Assembly: GCA_035691285.1 (NCBI GenBank) | Contig: DASSJI010000025.1 | Coordinates: 1-7,006, forward strand | DNA: 7,006 nt | DNA from: DATFEN01 sp035691285 | GTDB lineage: Bacteria; Acidobacteriota; Vicinamibacteria; Fen-336 | Reading direction: 5' to 3' | Shown here: piece by piece, positions 1-6,119 of the stretch | Layout: every line of letters begins with the position of its first letter | How positions within the stretch are numbered: position 1 is the first letter of the stretch | The notes under the pieces: generated by a model | What the model was told of the DNA's origin: nothing | The model's database searches: none | The model's input: the letters and a program-made list of their open reading frames with translations, nothing else | Program-made: the position numbers and the translations under genes

Positions 1-2
1 TC

Positions 3-191
3 ACGGAGCAGCAGACGACCGCGGCGCGCCTGGCGCTCGTGGCCGCGCGGCGGGACTATGCGACGCTCCTGGCCGAGCTGCGCTTCGAGGCGGGCCTGAT
101 CGTCGTCGCAGGAGCCAACCAGAGCCGCGTCAGCGAGGAAAACCTCGTGGTCGCGCCCGCCGCTCTGCGAGGCGCGACTCCGGGCAAGTAG
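3..191 (+). CDS. TolC-family outer membrane efflux protein, C-terminal fragment (5' end outside window)
   Basis: Only the last 62 codons before the TAG at 189-191 are visible; the gene enters from the left edge. The fragment begins TEQQTTAARLALVAARRDYA and continues LLAELRFEAG, the closing alpha-helix of TolC-type channel proteins. It matches the C-terminus of the next gene, which reads LTSARLRLVGAQRTYA and LARLRFEAG at the same place; about 21 of 34 aligned residues are identical by eye. In the TolC family this region is periplasmic helix returning to the equatorial domain of a trimeric channel that passes substrates from an inner-membrane pump across the outer membrane. The remaining 28 or so residues are a non-conserved tail. 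The stop lies 8 bases before the next start, so the two genes are probably co-transcribed. The frame continues to the left edge with high third-position GC. Family assignment is fairly firm because of the paralogue; substrate is unknown. Confidence 0.8.
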   Translation, partial: TEQQTTAARLALVAARRDYATLLAELRFEAGLIVVAGANQSRVSEENLVVAPAALRGATPGK

Positions 192-199
192 ATCCGAGC

Positions 200-2254
200 A
201 TGCGGTGCTCCTGGTCGGCGCGCGCCTGCGCACTCGGCCTCGCCCTGCTCGCCGCGCCCCGGGCTCTCGCGCAGCCGGCTCCGCTGGAGCTCGACCTCGA
301 GCGTGCCGTGCGCATGACCCTGGAGCTCTCGCCAGAGGTCCGGCGGGCGGCGCTGGAGGTGACCTTTCGGGAGGGCCAGCTCCGGGAGGCGTCGGGCACC
401 TTCGACACGGTGCTTCTGGCCAGAACCACGGGCGGGTACGTGGAGACCGAGCTCGACCCAGACTCGCTCCAGCAGGAGCTCCAACGGCGGGAAGGCCTCT
501 TCGCCCTGGCCCAGACCTTCGCGAAGCTGCGCGACGACATCGCCGACCGGATCGCGAAGCGCCAGTTCCAGCCCCCGATCTGCCCCCCGGGATTCACCTC
601 GGTCCGCATCGAGCGCGAGGCCGAGAGCGAGTTCGGCCTCGACCAGCCCATGTGCATCCCCGTCGGCCTGGGAACCAACACGCCGGAGGGGCTCTCGAGT
701 CGGGCCCTCGCGGCCATCCTCGCTCCGCCCGGCGCCGACCTCACGGGGATCTCGTCGCAGCTCCGCGACATCCTCGGCCTTCCGACCGACGACCGCATCA
801 CCGAGCTCGAGCAGCTCGCGCAGGAGCAGCTCGAACGCTCGCAGCGCATCGCGGGCCTGGTGGCGGACAGGACGGCGCTGGCGCTCGAGAGGCTGGGGCT
901 CGTGCCCGAGACGGAGTTCCGCAACACGCTGGCCCTGGAGCTCAGGTTCGACAAGCCGTTCCGCAACGGCAGCCTCGTGGGTCTGGAGGCGCGCCTGTCG
1001 GGCCAGGAGGTCAACTACGTCGGCAAGGCCCTCGACCCGGCCTTCGGCGGCCTGGGGCTCGAGAACGAGTTCCGGTCGGGCTTCCACCTTGCCTTCCTCC
1101 AGCCCCTCGGCAAGGGGCGCGGCTCGGTCTCGGCGCAGGCGGCGGAGAAGGCCGCCGGCTTCAGCCTCGAGGGCTCGAGGCGGCGGCACGAACATCGTCA
1201 GACGGAACAGGTTCTGGCCACGGTGCAGGCGCACATCGAGCTGGTGGCCGCCCAGGAGTCGCTGGCGCTCCTCGAGCAGTCGGTGGCCTCGCAGCGCGCG
1301 ATCTTCGAGGCGATGCAGACGCTGGTGAAGGTCGGCGAGCGCGCCCGCACGGAGCTGACGCGCTCCCAGGCCGGCCTCTCGGACGCCGAGACCGGCGCCG
1401 CCCAGGCGCGCATCGCGGTCCTTGCAGCGCGCTCGGAGCTGGCGCGGGTCGTGGGGCTCGATGCGGCGAAGGCGGGTGTCGGGCCCACGGCGCGCGGCTC
1501 CTTCCCGGACGCGCTCGTGGAGCTGCCCGACGTCGAGGCGCTGCTGCGGCAGGCGACCCAGGCGCGGCTCGACCTGCGCGCCGCCGAGCAGGAGGAGCAG
1601 GCCGCCACGGTTGCCTTCGACGCCGCGCGTGCGGACCTCAAGCGCCGTATCGACCTCTCCCTTCGGGTCGGAGCCGTCAGCGACTATCGGAGCCCGTTCT
1701 TCAGGGTCCTGAGAGACGAGTTCATCAACGACCCGAACGAGCCGCCCGGGACGCCGGTGGATTTCTACGACCCGAAGGGCTTCTGGAGGTCGCTCACGGA
1801 CAAGTACCTCCCCGAGATCCGTTTCCAGATCGCCTTCGACATCCCCTTCGGGAACAACGCCGCGCGGGGCCGTCTGGAGCGCAGCCAGCAGTCGCTGCGC
1901 CAGAGCAACATCCAGACCCGCGACCTCGCTCGCGTCATCCGGGAGAACGTCGCCGAGCTGGGAGCGTCGCTCCGCTCGGCTCGAGCCGAGGTTGAGCAGC
2001 TCCGGCGCGCGGTGCGCGAGCAGGATGCGACCTGGAAGACCGCCATGGAGCTCCAGAGGGCCGGCGAGCTGAGCCTCGTGGACACCCTGCTGACTGAGAA
2101 GGACCTCACCAGCGCCCGTCTGCGCCTCGTCGGCGCCCAGAGGACCTACGCCTCGACCCTGGCGCGCCTGCGCTTCGAGGCCGGCACGCTCGTTCGCTTC
2201 GAGGCGGGACGGCCCGTCGGGTTCGACCTCACGGGGCTTCCGTCCCCGTCCTGA
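200..2254 (+). CDS. TolC-family outer membrane efflux protein, long variant with N-terminal insertion
   Basis: This 684-residue protein is a predicted outer-membrane channel of the TolC type, which works with inner-membrane RND, ABC or MFS pumps. The ATG at 200 is chosen because it opens a signal peptide: a hydrophobic run around residues 11-19, then PRALA with likely cleavage after A24. TolC hallmarks follow in order: LDLERAVRMTLELSPEVRRA (residues 30-49), FDTVLLAR (from F68), LQPLGKGRG (from L300) ahead of the first long helical pair, and IPFGNNAARGRLERSQQS (about 548-565) ahead of the second pair, ending LARLRFEAG. Typical members have about 430-500 residues. The excess is mainly a segment of about 155 residues between roughly 80 and 238, placed where the first barrel hairpin should lie. 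It contains the only cysteines of the mature protein, C128 and C152. No strong Shine-Dalgarno precedes the start, but the previous stop is only 8 bases away, so coupled translation is plausible. No pump or adaptor gene is visible; substrate is unknown. Confidence 0.9.
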   Translation: MRCSWSARACALGLALLAAPRALAQPAPLELDLERAVRMTLELSPEVRRAALEVTFREGQLREASGTFDTVLLARTTGGYVETELDPDSLQQELQRREGLFALAQTFAKLRDDIADRIAKRQFQPPICPPGFTSVRIEREAESEFGLDQPMCIPVGLGTNTPEGLSSRALAAILAPPGADLTGISSQLRDILGLPTDDRITELEQLAQEQLERSQRIAGLVADRTALALERLGLVPETEFRNTLALELRFDKPFRNGSLVGLEARLSGQEVNYVGKALDPAFGGLGLENEFRSGFHLAFLQPLGKGRGSVSAQAAEKAAGFSLEGSRRRHEHRQTEQVLATVQAHIELVAAQESLALLEQSVASQRAIFEAMQTLVKVGERARTELTRSQAGLSDAETGAAQARIAVLAARSELARVVGLDAAKAGVGPTARGSFPDALVELPDVEALLRQATQARLDLRAAEQEEQAATVAFDAARADLKRRIDLSLRVGAVSDYRSPFFRVLRDEFINDPNEPPGTPVDFYDPKGFWRSLTDKYLPEIRFQIAFDIPFGNNAARGRLERSQQSLRQSNIQTRDLARVIRENVAELGASLRSARAEVEQLRRAVREQDATWKTAMELQRAGELSLVDTLLTEKDLTSARLRLVGAQRTYASTLARLRFEAGTLVRFEAGRPVGFDLTGLPSPS

Positions 2255-2273
2255 GCGGTCCCGCGCCACCGCC

Positions 2274-3008
2274 ATGGGCGAGGACCGACCCCTCGTAGGC
2301 AGGGCGGCGGTCGTGACGGGCGCCAGCGCCGGGATCGGGCGTGCCATCGCGCTCGCGCTCGCCGCACGGGGCGCGAACGTCGTCCTCGCCGCGCGGCGTG
2401 CCGACCGCCTCCGCGAGGTCGCGGCCGAGATCGAGAAGTCGTCCCCGGGGGTCCGCGCCCTGCCGGTCGTGGCCGACGTGAGCCGGGAGGAGGACGTCGT
2501 CCGCCTGGCGGAAGCTGCCGGGCGCGAGCTCGGCGCGGTGGACGTCCTCGTCTCGAACGCGGGCCGTGGCTACTTCGCGAGGAGCGAAGCGATCGACGCG
2601 GCGAAGCTCGAGGACCTCATGCGCGTCAACTTCCTCGGGGCCGTGCTCTGCGTGAAGCACATGGTTCCCGGGATGGTGGCGCGCCGCAGCGGCGCCGTCG
2701 TCCTGATCAACTCCGTCTCGGGCAAGCGGGGCTGGGCGGGCGCCGCGCCGTACGTCGCCTCGAAGTTCGCCCTGCGTGGCTTCGCCCAGTGCCTGTGGCA
2801 CGAGGTCCACGCCCACAACGTGCGCGTCATCAGCGTGTACCCGGACTACGTCTCGTCCGAGTTCTACGCCGCCGCGGGCCTGAAGGCCGCGGGTCTGGAG
2901 AAGGCCATCCCCCCCGAGGACGTGGCCGAGCTGGTGTGCGGGGCGCTGCGGCTCCAGGAAAGCACCACCGTGGTGGAGCTGGACGTATGGCCCACGAGCA
3001 TGGAGTAG
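2274..3008 (+). CDS. SDR-family oxidoreductase, YdfG-like (classical SDR)
   Basis: A 244-residue classical short-chain dehydrogenase/reductase, probably cytoplasmic, using a nicotinamide cofactor to reduce a carbonyl or oxidise a hydroxyl. The Rossmann motif TGASAGIG spans residues 15-22, NAG is at 95-97, and the catalytic tetrad is complete: N119, S147, Y160 and K164 (YVASK). R41-R42 after the second beta strand is the usual sign of NADP(H) preference, which is inferred here. The C-terminus, VVELDVWPTSME, resembles the ending of YdfG/3-hydroxy-acid dehydrogenase relatives and lacks the VDGG ending of FabG proteins. The usual PG after the sixth strand reads PD (VYPDYVSSEF, residues 188-197). 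The start is 19 bases after the TolC-family stop, inside the same gene row, without a visible Shine-Dalgarno. Its neighbour is a second, FabG-like SDR, so consecutive or alternative redox steps on one metabolite are plausible. Family is firm; substrate is unknown. Confidence 0.92.
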   Translation: MGEDRPLVGRAAVVTGASAGIGRAIALALAARGANVVLAARRADRLREVAAEIEKSSPGVRALPVVADVSREEDVVRLAEAAGRELGAVDVLVSNAGRGYFARSEAIDAAKLEDLMRVNFLGAVLCVKHMVPGMVARRSGAVVLINSVSGKRGWAGAAPYVASKFALRGFAQCLWHEVHAHNVRVISVYPDYVSSEFYAAAGLKAAGLEKAIPPEDVAELVCGALRLQESTTVVELDVWPTSME

Positions 3009-3022
3009 CCGCGGCCACCGCG

Positions 3023-3727
3023 ATGGGCGACTTCGGCGGAAAGGTGGTCGTGGTCACCGGCGGCAGCCAGGGCATCGGCCGCGCCAGCGCCGAGGCCTTC
3101 GCCGCGGCCGGTGCGACCGTCCTCGTCTGGGACTGCAGCCCGGCGGGGCCGGCGTCGGAGCCCGTCGACGTCGCCGACGCCGGCGACGTGCGGCGCGCGG
3201 CCGATCGCGTGCTCGAGCGGCATGGCCAGGTGGACGTCCTGATCAACAACGCCGGCGCCAACTTCGGAGATCAGACCGCGACGGGCCTCGCCGACGCGAC
3301 CTGGGACGCGATCCTGGGGACGAACCTGAAGGGGACGGTCAACGCCGTGAGGGCGCTGAGCCCGTCCATGATCCGCAGGGGGCGGGGCCGCATCGTCAAC
3401 ACGAGCTCGATCCTCGCGCGCTTTCCGGTCGCCGGCTTCGGCGCCTACTCCGCGGCCAAGGCCGGCGTCGTCGCCCTGACCCGGGCGTGGGCGCGCGAAC
3501 TGGGCCCTCACGGGATCACGGTGAACGCCGTCGCGCCCGGCTTCATCGACACGCCGATGAACGCCGGCCTGCCGGACGACGTGGCGCGGGCGCTGGTGGA
3601 ACGCACGCCGGTGGGCCGGCACGGACGCGCGGCCGAGGTCGCTGCAGTGCACCTGTTCCTCGCCTCCGACGCGGCCGCCTTCATCAACGGCGCCGTCGTG
3701 GACGTGGATGGCGGACTGACGCTTTGA
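3023..3727 (+). CDS. SDR-family oxidoreductase, FabG-like (3-oxoacyl-ACP reductase type)
   Basis: With the ATG at 3023 the protein has 234 residues, slightly short of the usual FabG length of about 245. It shows TGGSQGIG at 12-19, NNAG at 75-78, and the tetrad N101, S129, Y142 and K146 (YSAAK). VAPGFIDTPM and the C-terminal VVDVDGGLTL are FabG-type signatures. D37 at the end of the second strand (VLVWDCS) suggests NAD(H) preference, unlike the upstream SDR; this is inference. Known family members reduce beta-keto groups on acyl carriers or oxidise secondary alcohols. The start is uncertain. ATG 3023 puts the protein at GGKVVVVTGG directly, as in homologues, and shares its start context with the upstream SDR. 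An in-frame ATG at 2987 has GGAG eight bases upstream and would add 12 residues, overlapping the previous gene by 22 bases. The stop overlaps the methyltransferase start. Substrate is unknown. Confidence 0.92.
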   Translation: MGDFGGKVVVVTGGSQGIGRASAEAFAAAGATVLVWDCSPAGPASEPVDVADAGDVRRAADRVLERHGQVDVLINNAGANFGDQTATGLADATWDAILGTNLKGTVNAVRALSPSMIRRGRGRIVNTSSILARFPVAGFGAYSAAKAGVVALTRAWARELGPHGITVNAVAPGFIDTPMNAGLPDDVARALVERTPVGRHGRAAEVAAVHLFLASDAAAFINGAVVDVDGGLTL

Positions 3728-4485
3728 GCGACATCACGGTCGTCGCGGCCCTGCAGCGCCTCTACGACTCGATCGCCAGGCGCAGCCCGAGCCTCGGCTA
3801 CCTCAATTTCGGATTCGCCGATCCGGACGAACCGCGCGGGGACGGCAACCTGGCCCGGCTGGAGAAGCTGTGCCGCCGGCTGTACGAGGAGGTACTCGGC
3901 TCGTGCCCGGCCGCCGGGCGCGTCCTGGAGATCGGCTGCGGTCGCGGGGGGGGAGCCGCGTACCTGCTCCAGGAGCGCCCCGGCCTGGAGTACCTGGGGC
4001 TCGACCTCTCGACGGAGCACGTCTGCGCGTGCCGGCGGCGACTCGCTTCGCTGCCGCTGGCTCGGTTCGCCGTGGCTGACGCCGCGCGCCTGCCGGTGCC
4101 GTCGGCCTGCTTCGACGCCGCGCTCAGCGTGGAGGCGTGCCACCACTTCGAGGACCTCGACGCCTTCTACGGCGAAGTCGCACGGGTGCTCCGGCGGGGC
4201 GGCGTGCTCCTGCTCGCCGGCATCTGGGAAGCCGGCCGGGATTCCGCCCGGAGGATCGAGGCCCGCGGCCTGCGCGTCCTCGAGCGCGCCGACATCACCG
4301 CCAACGTCGTCGCGTCCCTCAGCCGCACCGGCGCCCTGCGCCAGGAGCTCGTGAACGCCCTCGACCTGCCGGAGCGCTTTCGGCCGTTCCTCATGAGCTG
4401 GGCCGGCGTGCGCGGCTCCGGCTCGTACGAGGAGCTCGCGTCGGGCGAGCGGGTCTACCTGCGCTACAGGCTCCAGCGCCCCTAG
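3724..4485 (+). CDS. class I SAM-dependent methyltransferase
   Basis: A 253-residue Rossmann-fold methyltransferase that would transfer a methyl group from S-adenosylmethionine to a small acceptor. Motif I is VLEIGCGRGGG (residues 67-77), the acidic residue for the ribose is D94 in LGLDLS, VADAARLP (117-124) is the adenine-contact region, and EACHHFEDLDAFYGEVARVL followed by RRGG gives motifs IV-V. The N-terminal LGYLNFGFAD (24-33) resembles the YLNFGYW stretch of natural-product and lipid O- or C-methyltransferases. The frame is open far upstream, but the only credible start is TTG 3724, which forms TTGA with the stop of the preceding SDR and gives MSDITVVAALQRL. GGCGGA lies about eight bases before it. 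Such a 4-base overlap indicates translational coupling, so this enzyme probably acts on the same product as the two SDRs. The stop at 4483-4485 overlaps the stop of the convergent gene. The acceptor cannot be deduced. Confidence 0.9.
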   Translation: MSDITVVAALQRLYDSIARRSPSLGYLNFGFADPDEPRGDGNLARLEKLCRRLYEEVLGSCPAAGRVLEIGCGRGGGAAYLLQERPGLEYLGLDLSTEHVCACRRRLASLPLARFAVADAARLPVPSACFDAALSVEACHHFEDLDAFYGEVARVLRRGGVLLLAGIWEAGRDSARRIEARGLRVLERADITANVVASLSRTGALRQELVNALDLPERFRPFLMSWAGVRGSGSYEELASGERVYLRYRLQRP

Positions 4486-5414
4486 GACGGGCCCTTTCGC
4501 CGATACACGTCTGTGCTCAGGTACTTGAGGCCGGAGTCGGCCATCAGGGTGACGACCGTGGCGTGCGGCCCGAGCCGCTCCGCGACGCGGAGCGCCGCGA
4601 CCACGTTCGCACCGGATGAGGTGCCCGCGAACAAGGCCTCGTCCCGCGCCAGGCGCCGCGCCATCTCCTTCGCCTCTTCGGTCGAAACCGGCACGATCTC
4701 GTCCACGAGGCTCGGCTCCCAGAGCGGAGGCGTGTAGCCGATCCCGACGCCCTCGATCTTGTGGGGGCCGGCCGGGCCGCCGAGCAGCACGGAGGACTCC
4801 GCGGGTTCGACAGCGACGATCCTGACGCCGGGCTTGTACCGCTTCAGGACGGTCGCAACGCCCCGGGAGGAGGCCGCGGTGCCCACGCAGTGAACGAAGG
4901 CGTCGACCTGACCTTGCGTCTCGCTCCAGATCTCCTCGCCGAGGCCGTGGTAGCCGGCGATGCTGTCACGGTTGTTGAGCTGGTCGGTCCAGTAGGTGCG
5001 GGGCTCGCGGCTCAGCTCGCGGGCGGCCGCGATCATGTCCAGGATCAGCTTCTTGGTGGTGAGGCCGCCCTCGCTGGGCACGAGCATCAGCTCCGCGCCG
5101 AGCGCCGCCATGTGGTCCAGCTTCTCGCGGCTGAACGCGTCGGAGCTGACGATCCTGAGGCGGTAGCCCTTCGCGGCGCAGACCAGGGCGAGGGAGGTCC
5201 CCGTGCTGCCGCCGGTGTACTCGACGACGGTGTCTCCCGGCTTCAGGCGGCCGTCCGCCTCGGCGCGGGCGATCACGGCCTGCGCCATGCGGTCCTTCAC
5301 GCTCCCCGTGGGGTTCTCCCATTCGAGCTTCACGAGGATGTCCGCGCAACCGGGCGGAACGACCTTGCACAGGCGAACCATCGACGTGTTTCCGATCGCC
5401 CTCAGGATGTCCAT
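4482..5414 (-). CDS. PLP-dependent cysteine synthase / cystathionine beta-synthase family enzyme
   Basis: A 310-residue fold-type II PLP enzyme; relatives catalyse beta-replacement on O-acetylserine, serine or similar substrates through an aminoacrylate intermediate. The PLP lysine is K40 in NPTGSVKDR (34-42). The substrate (asparagine) loop reads TGGSTGT at 67-73 where O-acetylserine sulfhydrylases have TSGNTG. The phosphate loop reads VGTAAS at 177-182 where they have GTGGT. GTSSGAN (264-270) and DSGLKYLST (293-301) are conserved. These substitutions mark a distinct subfamily, so cysteine synthesis itself is not assured. ATG 5414 is preferred because GAGGG lies eight bases upstream and MDILRAIGNT matches the family N-terminus; a GTG at 5441 would add nine residues. 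The gene converges on the methyltransferase with a 4-base overlap and diverges from the RidA-like gene. Cytoplasmic, with no signal peptide. Family is secure; the exact reaction is not. Confidence 0.9.
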   Translation of the reverse strand: MDILRAIGNTSMVRLCKVVPPGCADILVKLEWENPTGSVKDRMAQAVIARAEADGRLKPGDTVVEYTGGSTGTSLALVCAAKGYRLRIVSSDAFSREKLDHMAALGAELMLVPSEGGLTTKKLILDMIAAARELSREPRTYWTDQLNNRDSIAGYHGLGEEIWSETQGQVDAFVHCVGTAASSRGVATVLKRYKPGVRIVAVEPAESSVLLGGPAGPHKIEGVGIGYTPPLWEPSLVDEIVPVSTEEAKEMARRLARDEALFAGTSSGANVVAALRVAERLGPHATVVTLMADSGLKYLSTDVYRRKGPS

Positions 5415-5422
5415 GTATCGAG

Positions 5423-5427
5423 CCCTC
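5423..5427 (-). promoter_or_regulatory. Shine-Dalgarno for the PLP enzyme
   Basis: Read on the - strand the sequence is GAGGG, CTCGATAC, ATG, giving a spacing of eight bases to the ATG at 5414. It decides in favour of that start over the GTG at 5441. Confidence 0.55.
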
Positions 5428-5449
5428 GAGACCAACGGCACACGGCCTG

Positions 5450-5455
5450 ACTATA
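5450..5455 (-). promoter_or_regulatory. possible -10 element for the PLP enzyme gene
   Basis: On the - strand this is TATAGT, five of six matches to the sigma70 -10 consensus, 35 bases before the ATG at 5414. It sits in the most AT-rich part of the 117-base divergent gap. No convincing -35 lies 16-18 bases upstream; the hexamer there is TGGGGG. The + strand reads TATAGA at almost the same place, so the element could also serve the RidA-like gene. For that gene a weak alternative is CTGACC (5469-5474), 17 bases, TATGGG (5492-5497). The rest of the gap shows no clear operator. Confidence 0.3.
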
Positions 5456-5521
5456 GAGGGTTCTCGCGCTGACCCCCACCGTCATGTGTGGTATGGGATT
5501 GAGTCCAGCGTCCGGGGGCGC

Positions 5522-5526
5522 GGAGG
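5522..5526 (+). promoter_or_regulatory. Shine-Dalgarno for the RidA-like gene
   Basis: GGAGG followed by TGACG and then the ATG at 5532, a spacing of five bases. This is the clearest ribosome binding site in the window. It selects ATG 5532 over the in-frame ATG codons at 5484 and 5493 and so exposes the signal peptide at the N-terminus. Confidence 0.75.
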
Positions 5527-5531
5527 TGACG

Positions 5532-6011
5532 ATGAAGACATGTCTTCTGCTGATGATGACAGTCGGGGTCGGGGCGGCGGGCACCGCGTCGGCTCAGGCG
5601 TCCGCGAGGACTCCCGAGAAGCAGCACGTCAACCCTCCCGGCCTGCAAACCCCGACCGGCTACACCCACGTGGTGGCGGCGAGTGGTGGAAAGACCGTCT
5701 ACGTCGCGGGCCAGGTCGCGCTCAACGCGACGGGCAACGTGGTCGGCAAGGGCGACCTCGGCGCACAGGCCCGGCAGGTCTTCGCAAACCTGCGCACCGC
5801 CCTCTCCGCCGCGGGCGCGACGCCCGCCGACCTCGTGAAGATCACCTGGTACGTCGTCGGCTACAAGCCGGACATGCTCCCCGCGTTGCGGGAGGCCCGC
5901 ACGGCGTTTCTCGGAGAAGCGAAGTCTCCGGCCAGCACGCTCGTCGGCGTCGCCGCCCTCGCCCGCGAGGACTTCCTGGTCGAGGTCGAAGCGATCGCCG
6001 TCGTGCCCTGA
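5532..6011 (+). CDS. RidA/YjgF/UK114-family protein with N-terminal signal peptide
   Basis: The 159-residue protein starts MKTCLLLMMTVGVGAAG, a hydrophobic signal peptide, with likely cleavage after A21 (TASA before QAS), so export to the periplasm is predicted. The remaining 138 residues or so match the Rid domain, normally about 130 residues: VYVAGQVALNATGNVVG (56-72), DLGAQARQVFANLRTAL (75-91), AAGATPADLVKITWYV (93-108), SPASTLVGVAAL (132-143) and VEVEAIAV (150-157). Archetypal RidA hydrolyses reactive enamines/imines such as 2-aminoacrylate and needs an Arg (R105 of E. coli, in PARSCVEV). The aligned residue here is S135 (PASTLVGV), as in Rid subgroups without imine deaminase activity. 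The Glu in EAIAV (E153) is kept. The gene diverges from the PLP enzyme and its stop lies six bases from the 3' end of the convergent tRNA-Phe. Family is certain; function is not known. Confidence 0.92.
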   Translation: MKTCLLLMMTVGVGAAGTASAQASARTPEKQHVNPPGLQTPTGYTHVVAASGGKTVYVAGQVALNATGNVVGKGDLGAQARQVFANLRTALSAAGATPADLVKITWYVVGYKPDMLPALREARTAFLGEAKSPASTLVGVAALAREDFLVEVEAIAVVP

Positions 6012-6017
6012 GCTGGT

Positions 6018-6093
<76 letters not shown>

Positions 6094-6103
6094 CAAAGGC
6101 CGC

Positions 6104-6119
6104 GCCGCTTATAAGCGGC
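6104..6119. repeat. perfect 16-base palindrome over the tRNA-Phe -10 region
   Basis: GCCGCTTATAAGCGGC equals its own reverse complement. Its AT core supplies the -10 of the tRNA promoter on the - strand. The flanking GGCCGC (6098-6103) and GCGGCC (6115-6120) form an alternative inverted repeat. It could be an operator, a supercoiling-sensitive element or chance. No T-tract follows, so it does not look like a terminator. Confidence 0.6.

Noticed and set aside
56..2347. A 763-codon open frame on the - strand, longer than the TolC-family gene it opposes
   Set aside because: It is antisense to a gene with a clear signal peptide and TolC motifs. Its Arg/Leu/Glu/Gly-rich translation shows no recognisable domain, and long stop-free antisense frames are expected where third positions are nearly all G or C.
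2789..3022. A 78-codon N-terminal extension of the FabG-like SDR frame
   Set aside because: It lies in another frame over the upstream SDR, its translation is Arg/Gly/Pro-rich without family similarity, and the SDR fold begins normally right after the ATG at 3023.
3487..3723. A 79-codon extension of the methyltransferase frame over the FabG-like SDR
   Set aside because: Its translation is a low-complexity Arg-rich shadow of the SDR's VAPGFIDTPM to VDGG region; the conserved methyltransferase N-terminus starts at the TTG at 3724.
4761..5450. A 229-codon open frame on the + strand opposite the PLP enzyme
   Set aside because: It is antisense to a complete fold-type II PLP enzyme with all core motifs, and the translation has no recognisable domain.
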